The position numbers and the translations under genes are program-made. From Alphaproteobacteria bacterium (GTDB taxonomy: Bacteria; Pseudomonadota; Alphaproteobacteria; UBA9655), in NCBI GenBank assembly GCA_013287665.1, contig JABDDK010000006.1, positions 186-51,206 of the forward strand: a stretch of 51,021 nucleotides of DNA, read 5' to 3'. This document shows, one piece after another, positions 32,575-41,138 of this stretch; position 1 is the stretch's first letter; each line of letters begins with the position of its first letter. The notes under the pieces are model-generated. The model ran no database searches. It was given only the letters and a program-made list of their open reading frames with translations, and was not told the origin of the DNA.

Positions 32575-33054
32575 GTGAATTTGTTTATTGCGTTCCTCGC
32601 AATGACGATCTTTTTATTTCTCTCCCCCCTGTCGGCGGCCGATAAAAATCCCGTCCCTCGCTTTGTCTCCTTAAGACCCAGTGAAGTGAATGCAAGAGTG
32701 GGCCCTGGGCCTGAATATCCTGTAAAATGGATTTTCGTAAAGGCGGGTCTTCCTGTTGAAGTCACTGCAGAATTTGATACATGGCGGCGGATTCGTGATG
32801 TTGAAGGGTCTGAGGGATGGGTCCACCAAAACATGCTCTGCTCCAAAAGGCGAGCCGTTGTGTGTTGTCCTGAAGCTCTTATGTACAGTGAAGAAAATGC
32901 CTTCAGTCCTCCCTTAGTACGTCTCCAACAAGGCGTCATTATCGAGTTGACAAAGTGTCGCGGCGACTGGTGTCGTGCGCAAGTGGGTGAGTATAGAGGA
33001 TGGATTAGACGCGAATTTTTATGGGGTGTCTATCCTCAGGAAAATGTCGGGTAA
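32575..33054 (+). CDS. Secreted bacterial SH3-domain protein
   Basis: About 159 residues if GTG at 32575 is used, 150 from ATG at 32602. The hydrophobic leader (MTIFLFLSPLSAADK) indicates export. The mature part has two SH3-like modules: FVSLRPSEVNARVGPGPEYP...GWVHQNML, and YSEENAFSPPLVRLQQGVII...RGWIRREFLWGVYP, the SH3_4/SH3b pattern for peptidoglycan-associated proteins. Both candidate starts lie in sequence contributed by family-2 repeat ends, so part of the leader is repeat-derived. The frame stays open back through R6 to 32461. Confidence 0.82.
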   Translation: MNLFIAFLAMTIFLFLSPLSAADKNPVPRFVSLRPSEVNARVGPGPEYPVKWIFVKAGLPVEVTAEFDTWRRIRDVEGSEGWVHQNMLCSKRRAVVCCPEALMYSEENAFSPPLVRLQQGVIIELTKCRGDWCRAQVGEYRGWIRREFLWGVYPQENVG

Positions 33055-33062
33055 TCAATCCT

Positions 33063-35144
33063 TCACCCTTCAAGCTTCGAAAAATCAGCAATTTGATGAA
33101 GGGTTTTGCGTAAATAAGCCAATAAATGCAAGCGGTTAGCTCGCACCTTTTCTTCGTCCGCATTGACAATCACTTTCTCAAAAAACTGATCGACGAAGGG
33201 CCGAAGGGTAGCTAAGTCTTGTACAGCCTTTACAAAATCTCCTTTTTGAACAAGAGCTTGTATCTCAGGGGACTTCACACTTAAATTTGCAAAGAGGGTT
33301 TTTTCTTCCACTTCTTGTAAGACACCCTCACTAATCGTTCCTTCATAGCGCACCTTATCTTTTTCTTCTTCTATTTTCAATATGTTAGAGGCGCGTTTGT
33401 AGGCCGCGAGCAAGTTCTTTCCGTCCTGCCCTCCCATCAATTGATCCAGGGCTTTCACCCGTGAGGTTAAATCCGCAAAAGTGGGATGATCATGCGCGAC
33501 GCCTAAAACAGCATCCACATGGTCATAGGGGCTGCCCTGACCATCTTTCAACATAAATTTAAAGCGCTCTAAAATGAACTGCCATAAGTCGTTGATCGCC
33601 TCTTCCCTCTTTTTCAGAACGGGAGGGGCGAGTTCGGACCAGGGATAGGTATCATAAGCCCATCCCAAAGCTTCGAGGATGGAAAGCTTGAAATGAGGGT
33701 TCAACGATAAGGCGATCAACGCAAGTCCCGCGCGCCTCAGGGCAAAAGGATCCTTAGATCCCGTTGGGGAAATGCCAATCGCAAAAAAGCCCATGAGTGT
33801 ATCGAGACGATCCGCCATCGCAAGAATCACACCTGACACAGTTTGAGGAATCGGACCTCCGGATACTTTTGGCCAATAATGTTCTTCGATAGCCTGAGCA
33901 ACTTCGGGAGTCTCTCCTTGATTGAGAGCGTAATACCGCCCCATAATGCCTTGCAGTTCAGGGAATTCACCGACCATATGACTGCCGAGATCTGCTTTCG
34001 ATAAAAATGTTTCACGTGAAACATTGATGGGATCGATAGATGCCTTCGATGCGATTAAGGAGGTAAGCTTTCCAAGACGTTCAACCTTATCTGCTATGCT
34101 TCCGAGATGTTGATGGAACAGGCGGGTTTTGAGTGCGATGTTAAAATGCTCTAACGGTTTGAGTTGATCCTGCTCCCAAAAGAATTTAGCGTCCGCAAGG
34201 CGGGCTCTTAAAACCCGTTCATTCCCAATGACAATGGTCTTTCCCCCATCGGTTGCGGTTGTATTGGCGCAAAATCCAAAATAGGGAGCAAGCTTTCCTT
34301 TGGAATCGACCAAGGGAAAATACCGCTGATGAACCCGCATCGGTGTGGTGATCACCTCATTAGGAAGATCCATAAAGTGTGCATCGACTTGTCCTCGAAG
34401 TGCAATTGGCCATTCTACAAGCCCTGCAACTTCATCAAGCAATCCCTCATCTTTGAAGGGAGTTAAGTCACCCGCAACCTTTTCAATGTCTTTTTCAATA
34501 AGGTTTCGACGTTCCTGCCAATCTAAAATCACAAAGTGATCTCTCAGTTTTTGTTCGTAATCCTTAAAGTTTTGAACCGTAAAGGGCTTTGGTGCTAAAA
34601 ACCGATGACCCCTTGTTTCATTCGAAGCCGTAACTCCTGCATATGTTAGGGGGATAATATGCCCCTCAAACACATTTAAAAGCCCACGGATAGGCCGAAC
34701 CCATGTTTTCGTCTCACTACCCCACCGCATCGATTTCGCCCACCGAAACTGCTCTAAAAAGGACTGAGAAAGGGTGGAGAGAATCTCTTGTATAGGCTTG
34801 CCTGGTTGCTTCACAATGACAAACAGGAACGACCCTTTTGGGGTTTCTCGGACTTCACAGTCCTCACGCTTGACACCATTGGTTTTCAAAAAACCTTCCA
34901 AAGCGGCTGGCGGGGCATCCGTACGAGGACCTTTTTTTTCTTCAATCTTTTCAATCGTTTGCAAGGGAAGTCCGTCTACAACTAACGTCAATCGTCGCGG
35001 GGTAACAAATGTTCTGATCCGCTCATACACCAAGCCTTCTTCTTGAAAAGCCTTTTCCGCTAAAGTCTTAAGCTGACCCGCTGCATCCTGTTGCATACGG
35101 GAGGGAATCTCTTCCGAGAAGATCTCAAACAACCACTCAGTCAT
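33063..35144 (-). CDS. glyS: Glycyl-tRNA synthetase beta subunit
   Basis: 693 residues from the ATG at 35144 (TGGAGA upstream), overlapping glyQ by 8 bp. Family features: [17 protein letters not shown] at the start, [35 protein letters not shown] with KDPFALRRA, and a C-terminal anticodon-binding helical domain. With GlyQ it forms the alpha2beta2 enzyme. A perfect parS-like core (34008-34023) is read through in frame as NVSRETF. Confidence 0.96.
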   Translation of the reverse strand: MTEWLFEIFSEEIPSRMQQDAAGQLKTLAEKAFQEEGLVYERIRTFVTPRRLTLVVDGLPLQTIEKIEEKKGPRTDAPPAALEGFLKTNGVKREDCEVRETPKGSFLFVIVKQPGKPIQEILSTLSQSFLEQFRWAKSMRWGSETKTWVRPIRGLLNVFEGHIIPLTYAGVTASNETRGHRFLAPKPFTVQNFKDYEQKLRDHFVILDWQERRNLIEKDIEKVAGDLTPFKDEGLLDEVAGLVEWPIALRGQVDAHFMDLPNEVITTPMRVHQRYFPLVDSKGKLAPYFGFCANTTATDGGKTIVIGNERVLRARLADAKFFWEQDQLKPLEHFNIALKTRLFHQHLGSIADKVERLGKLTSLIASKASIDPINVSRETFLSKADLGSHMVGEFPELQGIMGRYYALNQGETPEVAQAIEEHYWPKVSGGPIPQTVSGVILAMADRLDTLMGFFAIGISPTGSKDPFALRRAGLALIALSLNPHFKLSILEALGWAYDTYPWSELAPPVLKKREEAINDLWQFILERFKFMLKDGQGSPYDHVDAVLGVAHDHPTFADLTSRVKALDQLMGGQDGKNLLAAYKRASNILKIEEEKDKVRYEGTISEGVLQEVEEKTLFANLSVKSPEIQALVQKGDFVKAVQDLATLRPFVDQFFEKVIVNADEEKVRANRLHLLAYLRKTLHQIADFSKLEG
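34008..34023. promoter_or_regulatory. parS: parS-like ParB binding site 3, inside glyS
   Basis: TGTTTCACGTGAAACA, identical to the cores at 1058 and 5173, located within the glyS coding region and encoding VSRET. About 29 kb from site 2. The AT flanks are shorter than in sites 1 and 2. Confidence 0.9.
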
Positions 35145-36003
35145 GGGCATTCTCCATCCACAGCTCACAACACTGGCGTGCCAATGCGCGCACTCGTCCG
35201 ATATAATTCGCCCGCTCTGTCACACTAATGACCCCTCGTGCATCCAAAAGATTAAAGAGATGGCTCGCTTTAAGGCAATGTTCATAGGCCGGAAGAACGA
35301 GCTTTTTCAGGGCGAGATGGCGACTCATGGCTTCAGCATCCTCAAAATGCCGAAAGATCATGGACGCATCGACTTCCTCAAAACTGTAGGCTGAAAATTC
35401 TTTCTCCATTTGATGCGCAACATCACCGTAGGTCATCCGCGCGTCCCCTTCAGCCCCATTCCAATCGAGATCATAAACATTCTCAATACCTTGCAAAACC
35501 TGGACAAGGCGCTCTAACCCATAGGTGAGTTCAGCACATACAGGCTCACAAGGAAATCCCCCGACTTGCTGAAAATAGGTGAATTGTGTCACTTCCTGAC
35601 CATCCCCCCAGACTTCCCATCCCAGTCCCGAAGCCCCTAAGGTCGGACTTTCCCAATCATCTTCCACAAACCGAAGGTCATGCAGACTGGGATCCAACCC
35701 AATATACTTTAAACTCTCAAGATAAATATCCTGCACATCGGGAGGAGAAGGTTTCAGAATGACTTGATATTGATGATGACGATAGAGCCGATTCGGGTTC
35801 TCACCATAACGGCCGTCCGCCGGCCGTCGTGAAGGCTGAACATAGGCAGCTTTCCAAGGCTTTGGACCAAGAGCCCTCAATGTCGTCGCGGGATGGAATG
35901 TTCCAGCACCAACTTCCGCATCATAGGGCTGTAGAATGACACAGCCCTGCTGTGCCCAAAATTCCTGGAGCTTTAAAATGACAGTTTGAAAGTCGGTCTT
36001 CAT
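35137..36003 (-). CDS. glyQ: Glycyl-tRNA synthetase alpha subunit
   Basis: 288 residues of a class II synthetase catalytic subunit. Typical stretches: [54 protein letters not shown] and [13 protein letters not shown]-type (here [19 protein letters not shown]). It binds glycine, ATP and tRNA-Gly acceptor end. It is the first gene of glyQ-glyS. Confidence 0.97.
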   Translation of the reverse strand: MKTDFQTVILKLQEFWAQQGCVILQPYDAEVGAGTFHPATTLRALGPKPWKAAYVQPSRRPADGRYGENPNRLYRHHQYQVILKPSPPDVQDIYLESLKYIGLDPSLHDLRFVEDDWESPTLGASGLGWEVWGDGQEVTQFTYFQQVGGFPCEPVCAELTYGLERLVQVLQGIENVYDLDWNGAEGDARMTYGDVAHQMEKEFSAYSFEEVDASMIFRHFEDAEAMSRHLALKKLVLPAYEHCLKASHLFNLLDARGVISVTERANYIGRVRALARQCCELWMENAHD

Positions 36004-36090
36004 ATGATGAATAGCCTAAGTAAACGTTTGCTGAGACAGTAGCTTTACCGGGTTCCGGGGTCAAGTTCGTAATACATGATCATTCCTCAT

Positions 36091-36209
36091 CCTTGATTTT
36101 CGACCAAAAGCGAATCCATTTTACCTTGAAAAACGACCAAAAGTACCTTCAAGTATCCTTGATTTTTGACCAAAAATGTAGTAAAGTATCCTTGAATTAC
36201 GACCAAAAG
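36091..36209. repeat. Iteron array: four 20-bp units at exact 33-bp spacing
   Basis: CCTTGATTTTCGACCAAAAG at 36091, with related copies at 36124, 36157 and 36190. The outer CCTTGA and GACCAAAA blocks are nearly invariant and the middle varies. Starts are 33, 33 and 33 bp apart, about three DNA turns. The last unit ends 10 bp before the ATPase start codon. The 13-bp spacers are too short and too similar for a CRISPR array. It looks like a cooperative operator or recognition site. Confidence 0.92.
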
Positions 36210-36218
36210 TGAAAAAAT

Positions 36219-37553
36219 ATGAAGCGTAGCATAGACTTTTATCTTGCGAATTGGAAAGACAAAACCACAAGAAAACCACTTATCCTTAGAGGAGCTCGAC
36301 AAGTGGGAAAAACCCATGCGATTCGACGTTTTGGTGGGTCCTTCGACAACTTCGTTGAAATAAACTTTGAGAGTACACCCTCTACAAAATCTGTTTTTGA
36401 GGCTGACTTATCACCTCAGAGAATTATCCGTGATTTGGGCCTTTTAACCCAACAAACGATTACGCCTGGTAAGACTTTGTTATTTCTGGATGAGATTCAG
36501 GAACAACCGAAAGCTCTTCTCGCACTTCGGTATTTATATGAAGAGCTACCAGATTTACACGTTATTGCGGCAGGTTCCTTATTAGATTTTGCAATTGATC
36601 AGGTTGGAATTCCTGTAGGGCGGGTTGAATTCCTCTTTATGCGTCCTATGTCATTTATTGAGTTTCTCTGTGCATCGGATAACCGAGGCTTAGCAGAAGT
36701 TATATTAAATCAAAAGGCAGCCGACCCTTTACTTGAGAGCATTCACCAAAAGATTACCAGGTTATTAGGAGAGTACTTAGCAACCGGTGGAATGCCTGAG
36801 ATCATTCAACTCTGGATCAATGATCAAGACATTAATTCTGTCCTTGCGGCACAACAAAATATTGTAAATAGCTATATTCAAGATATTCCGAAATATACAC
36901 GTAAAACTCAGATTTCGACAGTCGATGTCGTTTTTAAACATATCCCTTACATTTTAGGACAGCGATTTAAAACGAATGCTATCAAAGGTGAATACCGCAA
37001 ACGTGAAATCATTCCCGCTTTAGATTTGCTTGATAAAGCTATGATTATACAAAAAATAGTTCACACGTCCGCCCAAGGACTTCCCCTTGCCGCCCAAAGT
37101 GATCTCGATAAATTTAAGCTCATATTAGTGGATTTTGCCTTAAGTCAAAGGCTCTTGAATAGTGATCAAAGAGAATGGATTTTAAATCCCAAAGAAGCAG
37201 CCATTAATAAAGGACCCGTTATTGAAGCATTCATTGGCCAAGAGCTCCTTTGTTATCAAAATCCTACAACTCCTGGAGAATTGTTTTATTGGCACCGTGA
37301 AGAGCGTAGCAGCTCAGCAGAAGTTGATTATGTCATCGCCGCGGGTCGAGAAATTCTACCTATTGAAGTCAAGAGTGATAAAGGGGGCAGTTTAAAAAGC
37401 ATGAGAGTCTTTCAAGAGACACATCCTAAGTCACCCTATGGAATTCGGTTTTCTAACCATAATTATTCCATCGTAGATGATATTCACTCTTATCCTCTGT
37501 ATGCAGCAGCTGCACTCTTTCCTGAACAACACGCTGCTCTCCTTGCTTTATAA
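36219..37553 (+). CDS. AAA ATPase with DUF4143 domain (AAA_14 family), second copy
   Basis: 444 residues. Walker A ILRGARQVGKTHAIR (near residue 30), Walker B LLFLDEIQEQPKALLALRYL, then VIAAGSLLDF. The C-terminal domain ends in an intact nuclease-like motif: WHREERSSSAEVDYVIAAGR with LPIEVKSDKGG (D...E-V-K). The overall order matches the ATPase at 11550, but the two sequences are distantly related. It is preceded by four iterons. The cellular role of the family is unknown; some members are thought to be selfish or regulatory. Confidence 0.92.
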   Translation: MKRSIDFYLANWKDKTTRKPLILRGARQVGKTHAIRRFGGSFDNFVEINFESTPSTKSVFEADLSPQRIIRDLGLLTQQTITPGKTLLFLDEIQEQPKALLALRYLYEELPDLHVIAAGSLLDFAIDQVGIPVGRVEFLFMRPMSFIEFLCASDNRGLAEVILNQKAADPLLESIHQKITRLLGEYLATGGMPEIIQLWINDQDINSVLAAQQNIVNSYIQDIPKYTRKTQISTVDVVFKHIPYILGQRFKTNAIKGEYRKREIIPALDLLDKAMIIQKIVHTSAQGLPLAAQSDLDKFKLILVDFALSQRLLNSDQREWILNPKEAAINKGPVIEAFIGQELLCYQNPTTPGELFYWHREERSSSAEVDYVIAAGREILPIEVKSDKGGSLKSMRVFQETHPKSPYGIRFSNHNYSIVDDIHSYPLYAAAALFPEQHAALLAL

Positions 37554-37628
37554 ATCTTCTCCTTAACAATTTCTTCACACTTATCCTATATCCTCACTCT
37601 CATGAACAAAAGATTTGGGAGACATTCA

Positions 37629-37838
37629 ATGAAGTACTTCGTATTGACCATAGCCCTCGGGTTACTCACTCTTTCTTCAGCCATGGCTGATGTCACACTC
37701 ACCATTAATAACAAGGATTTCCCAACAAGCTCATCTTGTCGTGGGACGGGGGAAACTGTGGTTAAATTGAGTGAAGGGACGAAATACGATCTTAAATTGG
37801 CGTCTGACTGTTCTGTGATTGTGAAGAAGATTCAGTAA
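37629..37838 (+). CDS. Small secreted hypothetical protein
   Basis: 69 residues from the ATG at 37629 (GGGAGA upstream). Signal peptide MKYFVLTIALGLLTLSSAMA, then a ~49-residue mature protein with two cysteines (SSSCRGTGETVV, LASDCSVIVKK) that could form a disulfide, and several short beta-strand-like stretches. No family recognised. It converges on the sugar transferase with only 2 bp between stop codons. Confidence 0.7.
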   Translation: MKYFVLTIALGLLTLSSAMADVTLTINNKDFPTSSSCRGTGETVVKLSEGTKYDLKLASDCSVIVKKIQ

Positions 37839-37840
37839 GC

Positions 37841-38401
37841 TTAATGGCTTACGTCCTTTTCAAAGAGGATCTTCTTACAAGTCCTCGCGAAAATATACAT
37901 ATCAAAAAGAAAGCTCTGTCTTTCTAAATACTCTTTATCCAGAAGAACTTTATCGGGGATCGGCAGTGAATCCCGCCCATTAATTTGTGCCCAGCCCGTA
38001 AGTCCTGGTGTGAGCAAATGAATCCCGGATTCCGTTCTTAATACCACCAAATCATCCTGATTAAACAAGGCTGGTCGTGGTCCAACAAAGCTCATATCCC
38101 CTTTTAGAATTGAGAATAGTTGAGGAATTTCATCAAGGGATGTCCGTCTTAAAAAGGGGCCGATAGGTGTTAAGTAAGCCTCTGGATTTGTGAGTAAATG
38201 TGTAGGCAATGCGGGGGTATCAATGCGCATGGTTCGAAATTTAGGCATTTTAAATAAGACGTTATTTCTCCCCACCCGGTCTGACCAATAGAGGATAGGG
38301 CCAGGGGAGGTTAGTTTAATAGCAAGGCTTATGATAACGATCAGAGGGAGCAGGATAAGTAACGAAAGTAAAGCAACACTGAAATCGAAGAGGCGTTTCA
38401 T
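37841..38401 (-). CDS. Undecaprenyl-phosphate sugar phosphotransferase (WcaJ/RfbP catalytic type)
   Basis: 186 residues, only the catalytic domain of bacterial sugar transferases. One membrane re-entrant helix (FSVALLSLLILLPLIVIISL), then PGPILYWSDRVGRNN, FKMPKFRTM, RRTSLDEIPQLFSILKGDM, SFVGPRPAL and PGLTGWAQINGRD. It loads the first sugar onto undecaprenyl phosphate for capsule, O-antigen or glycan synthesis. No other glycan genes are adjacent; it is 4 bp downstream of trpS, apparently in the murJ-trpS operon. Confidence 0.93.
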   Translation of the reverse strand: MKRLFDFSVALLSLLILLPLIVIISLAIKLTSPGPILYWSDRVGRNNVLFKMPKFRTMRIDTPALPTHLLTNPEAYLTPIGPFLRRTSLDEIPQLFSILKGDMSFVGPRPALFNQDDLVVLRTESGIHLLTPGLTGWAQINGRDSLPIPDKVLLDKEYLERQSFLFDMYIFARTCKKILFEKDVSH

Positions 38402-38405
38402 GGCA

Positions 38406-39404
38406 TCACACCCTTAGAAACCCAACGATTTCCTTAATCTCGTTCATGTTTTTGATGGCGATCTCATTCGCTCTGTCTGACCCTTTTTTAAGGATGGCAT
38501 CAATTTCAGAGGGGTCCTTTAAAAGACTGATCATCTTCAAACGGATGGGTTCCATGGTTGCAACGATCTGATCTGTCAGCTCTTTTTTAAACGGGGCAAA
38601 TGTAGATCCTTCAAATTTAAGACAAGCCTCTTCAACGGTCATATCTGCAAAGGCTGCATAAATACCGAGCAAGTTCAGGGCTTCCGGGCGATCTTTCATT
38701 GCATCAGGCGTTGCTTGAATCGGATCTGCATCCGTCTTTGCTTTCCTTATCTTGAGCGCAACCGCATCCGGATCATCCGTAAATTGTATACGGCTATAGT
38801 CGGAAGGATCAGTTTTGCTCATTTTGGAGGTTCCATCCCGTAAGCTCATAATGCGGGAGGCTGTTTTTAAGATATAGGGTTCGGGGAGCTCAAAATACTC
38901 AACCCCATACTGACGGTTGAATGCGCCCGCAATATCGCGTGCCAATTCAAGATGCTGTTTTTGATCTTCTCCAACGGGGACGTGGGATGCCTTATAAGCT
39001 AAGATATCTGCTGCCATCAGAACGGGGTAAGCATAGAGCCCAAGATTGGCGTCTTCTTTATGCTTTCCAGCTTTTTCCTTAAACTGCGTCATCCGATTGA
39101 GCCATCCAAGGGGCGTGAGACAACTAAAAATCCACCCCAGTTCACAGTGAGCTGAGACAGCACTTTGCGGAAAGACGATTGATTTTTCAGGATTAATTCC
39201 AGCAGCAATATAAGAAGCTGCCACTTCACGAATCCATGTTTTCATGTTTTCTGGACTGGGAAGTGTCGTTAAAGAATGGAGATCGACAATACAGAAGATA
39301 CTCTCAAACGAATCCTGAAGTTTAACCCAATTGCGAAGGGCGCCTAAGTAATTGCCAATATGGAAATTTCCCGTTGCTTGTATGCCTGAAAAAATACGTC
39401 CCAT
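38406..39404 (-). CDS. trpS: Tryptophanyl-tRNA synthetase
   Basis: 332 residues. Class I motifs: SGIQATGNFHIGNYLGALRN (HIGH type) and TSKMSKTDPSDYSRI (KMSKS). The MAADILAYKASHVPVGEDQKQHLELARDIA block is highly characteristic. The ATG abuts the murJ stop (TAATG), so the two genes are coupled. Confidence 0.97.
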   Translation of the reverse strand: MGRIFSGIQATGNFHIGNYLGALRNWVKLQDSFESIFCIVDLHSLTTLPSPENMKTWIREVAASYIAAGINPEKSIVFPQSAVSAHCELGWIFSCLTPLGWLNRMTQFKEKAGKHKEDANLGLYAYPVLMAADILAYKASHVPVGEDQKQHLELARDIAGAFNRQYGVEYFELPEPYILKTASRIMSLRDGTSKMSKTDPSDYSRIQFTDDPDAVALKIRKAKTDADPIQATPDAMKDRPEALNLLGIYAAFADMTVEEACLKFEGSTFAPFKKELTDQIVATMEPIRLKMISLLKDPSEIDAILKKGSDRANEIAIKNMNEIKEIVGFLRV

Positions 39405-40951
39405 TATGTCCTCGCTGAAAACATGAGTTTAAAATCATTAAAACGAAAGGCTCCCAGAATATGGGAAAGGATGAAAAAGCCAAGAAGACCTAATACAACA
39501 AGTCCCACAACGGAGAGATCTCTCACCAGTTCTCCTCGTGCAAGCAAAGGGTGAATAAGGGATAGTAAACCCTTTAAAAGAACAACAGTTCCTACACATG
39601 TAAAGGCGATGCGGAAAGCAAACTTCTTAATCCGAACCTCAAATCGCAAGTACCCTTGACGCCATAAGATATATCCAAGCCAGAGCGCATTGACCCAAGC
39701 GGCTCCTGCTGTTGCAAAGGCGATGCCGACTTGTTGGAAGGTTCCCATTAAGGCAAGGCTCAGGCCAATATCAACAAGAACGCCAGCACAGGCTGTATAC
39801 ACAGGCGTTAACGTATTCTGACGGGCAAAGAAGCTTGAGCTAAAGACCTTAATCAAAACGTAGGCAGGCAAACCACACGCCAAAGCTTGAAGGGTCATGG
39901 ATGTTGCCATTGTGTCTTTTGCGGAAAAGGCTCCTCTTTCAAACACCATCATGACAAAGGGTTCAGCAAGAAAGCCCAGAGCAAGGGCCGCCGGCAATGT
40001 TAAGAGCATTGAAAATTCAAGGGCTTGGCCCTGAGTTTCGTGGGCCTTTTCCCAAGATCCTGCTCGAATTTGCCGCGAAAGGATCGGAAGGAGCGCCGTG
40101 CTCACGGCCACACCGATGACACTTAAAGGCAATTGATTCAATCGATCAGCATAATTGAGGTAGGAAATAGCACCCGTTGGAAGCCAGGATGCGATAAATG
40201 CGCCCACAAATAGATTGATTTGCACAACACCAGACCCGAAGGCGGCGGGGGCGAGAACTTTAAAAAATTTCTTAACATTCCCATCAAACTTTGGCTTTAC
40301 TAAACGAAGGCCAACGCCCTGCCTGAGAGCGGGGATCCATACCCAAAGGAACTGCAAGATCCCACACGCTAAAATGCCCCATGAAAAAGCATAACCAGAG
40401 GATTCAAATTGATTATAAAAACACATGACAATCGCAATTATGATCATGTTCCCAATCATGGGAGATGAGGCAACGACTGCAAATTTATCGAGTGAATTAA
40501 GAATGCCGCTGTAAAGGGCTGTCAGAGAGATAAAAAAGATAAAAGGGAACGTAATACGACTAAACTCGATCGCATAATACAAGCGCTCTGGTGTTGATTG
40601 AAAGCCAGGGAGAAGATAGGTCATGATCTGGGGTAGGAAAAGTTCGACCACGATCGTAAGAAGAAAAAGAACGCCGACCCAAATCGTCAAGATTTGCTCT
40701 GCAAACGTGCGGGCTTCCTCTTTCCCTTTTGTAGCCAAGAGACCTGCAAACAAGGGCACGAATGACGCATTAAACGCCCCTTCAGCAAAAAGGCGACGAA
40801 AGAAAGACGGAAGTTTCATGGCGATAACCAGCGCATCTGCAGCAGGTCCTGCCCCTAAGAAGGACGCTGTCAGAATCTCACGCACAAATCCAATCATACG
40901 GCTTCCAATGGTATAGCCGCCAACCGTTGTAATAGATCGCATAAGATTCAT
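39404..40951 (-). CDS. murJ: Lipid II flippase MurJ, copy 1
   Basis: 515 residues from the ATG at 40951 (a TTG at 40957 is rejected; the ATG start aligns with copy 2). A polytopic MOP-superfamily protein with about 14 hydrophobic segments; MurJ signatures FRRLFAEGAFNASFVPLF near residue 50, ASWLPTGAISYLNYADRLNQ, FERGAFSAKDT and SSSFFARQNTLTPV. It moves lipid-linked peptidoglycan precursor across the inner membrane. A paralogue lies directly upstream, with a family-3 repeat between them. Confidence 0.95.
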   Translation of the reverse strand: MNLMRSITTVGGYTIGSRMIGFVREILTASFLGAGPAADALVIAMKLPSFFRRLFAEGAFNASFVPLFAGLLATKGKEEARTFAEQILTIWVGVLFLLTIVVELFLPQIMTYLLPGFQSTPERLYYAIEFSRITFPFIFFISLTALYSGILNSLDKFAVVASSPMIGNMIIIAIVMCFYNQFESSGYAFSWGILACGILQFLWVWIPALRQGVGLRLVKPKFDGNVKKFFKVLAPAAFGSGVVQINLFVGAFIASWLPTGAISYLNYADRLNQLPLSVIGVAVSTALLPILSRQIRAGSWEKAHETQGQALEFSMLLTLPAALALGFLAEPFVMMVFERGAFSAKDTMATSMTLQALACGLPAYVLIKVFSSSFFARQNTLTPVYTACAGVLVDIGLSLALMGTFQQVGIAFATAGAAWVNALWLGYILWRQGYLRFEVRIKKFAFRIAFTCVGTVVLLKGLLSLIHPLLARGELVRDLSVVGLVVLGLLGFFILSHILGAFRFNDFKLMFSART

Positions 40952-40973
40952 GTTCAAATACCCAGTACCTCTG

Positions 40974-41126
40974 CACTGGCGTCGTCCTCGCGAAAGCGGG
41001 GATCCAGTACATTTAATCCATTCCGATAGGAATGTAAGAATTTCTCAACAAGAATTAACAATTTTACATTGCTTACGCAATAAATTATTGTCCTGGATCC
41101 CCGCGTTCGCGAGGACGACGCCAGTG
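40974..41126. repeat. Family-3 palindromic repeat between the murJ paralogues
   Basis: CACTGGCGTCGTCC...GGGGATCCAG on the left and CTGGATCCCC...GGACGACGCCAGTG on the right, an inverted repeat of ~153 bp. The inner tips CGCGAAAGCG and CGTTCGCG are pairing hairpins. It shares the GGCGTCGTCC and GGATCC blocks with 17145-17415 but lacks the outer TTAAGTTAA ends. Confidence 0.88.
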
Positions 41127-41138
41127 TTTGATTCATTT

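Noticed and set aside
36091-36209. Iteron array as a CRISPR
   Set aside because: Units are 20 bp with 13-bp spacers that are similar to each other, there are only four, no cas genes occur, and the array abuts a start codon.
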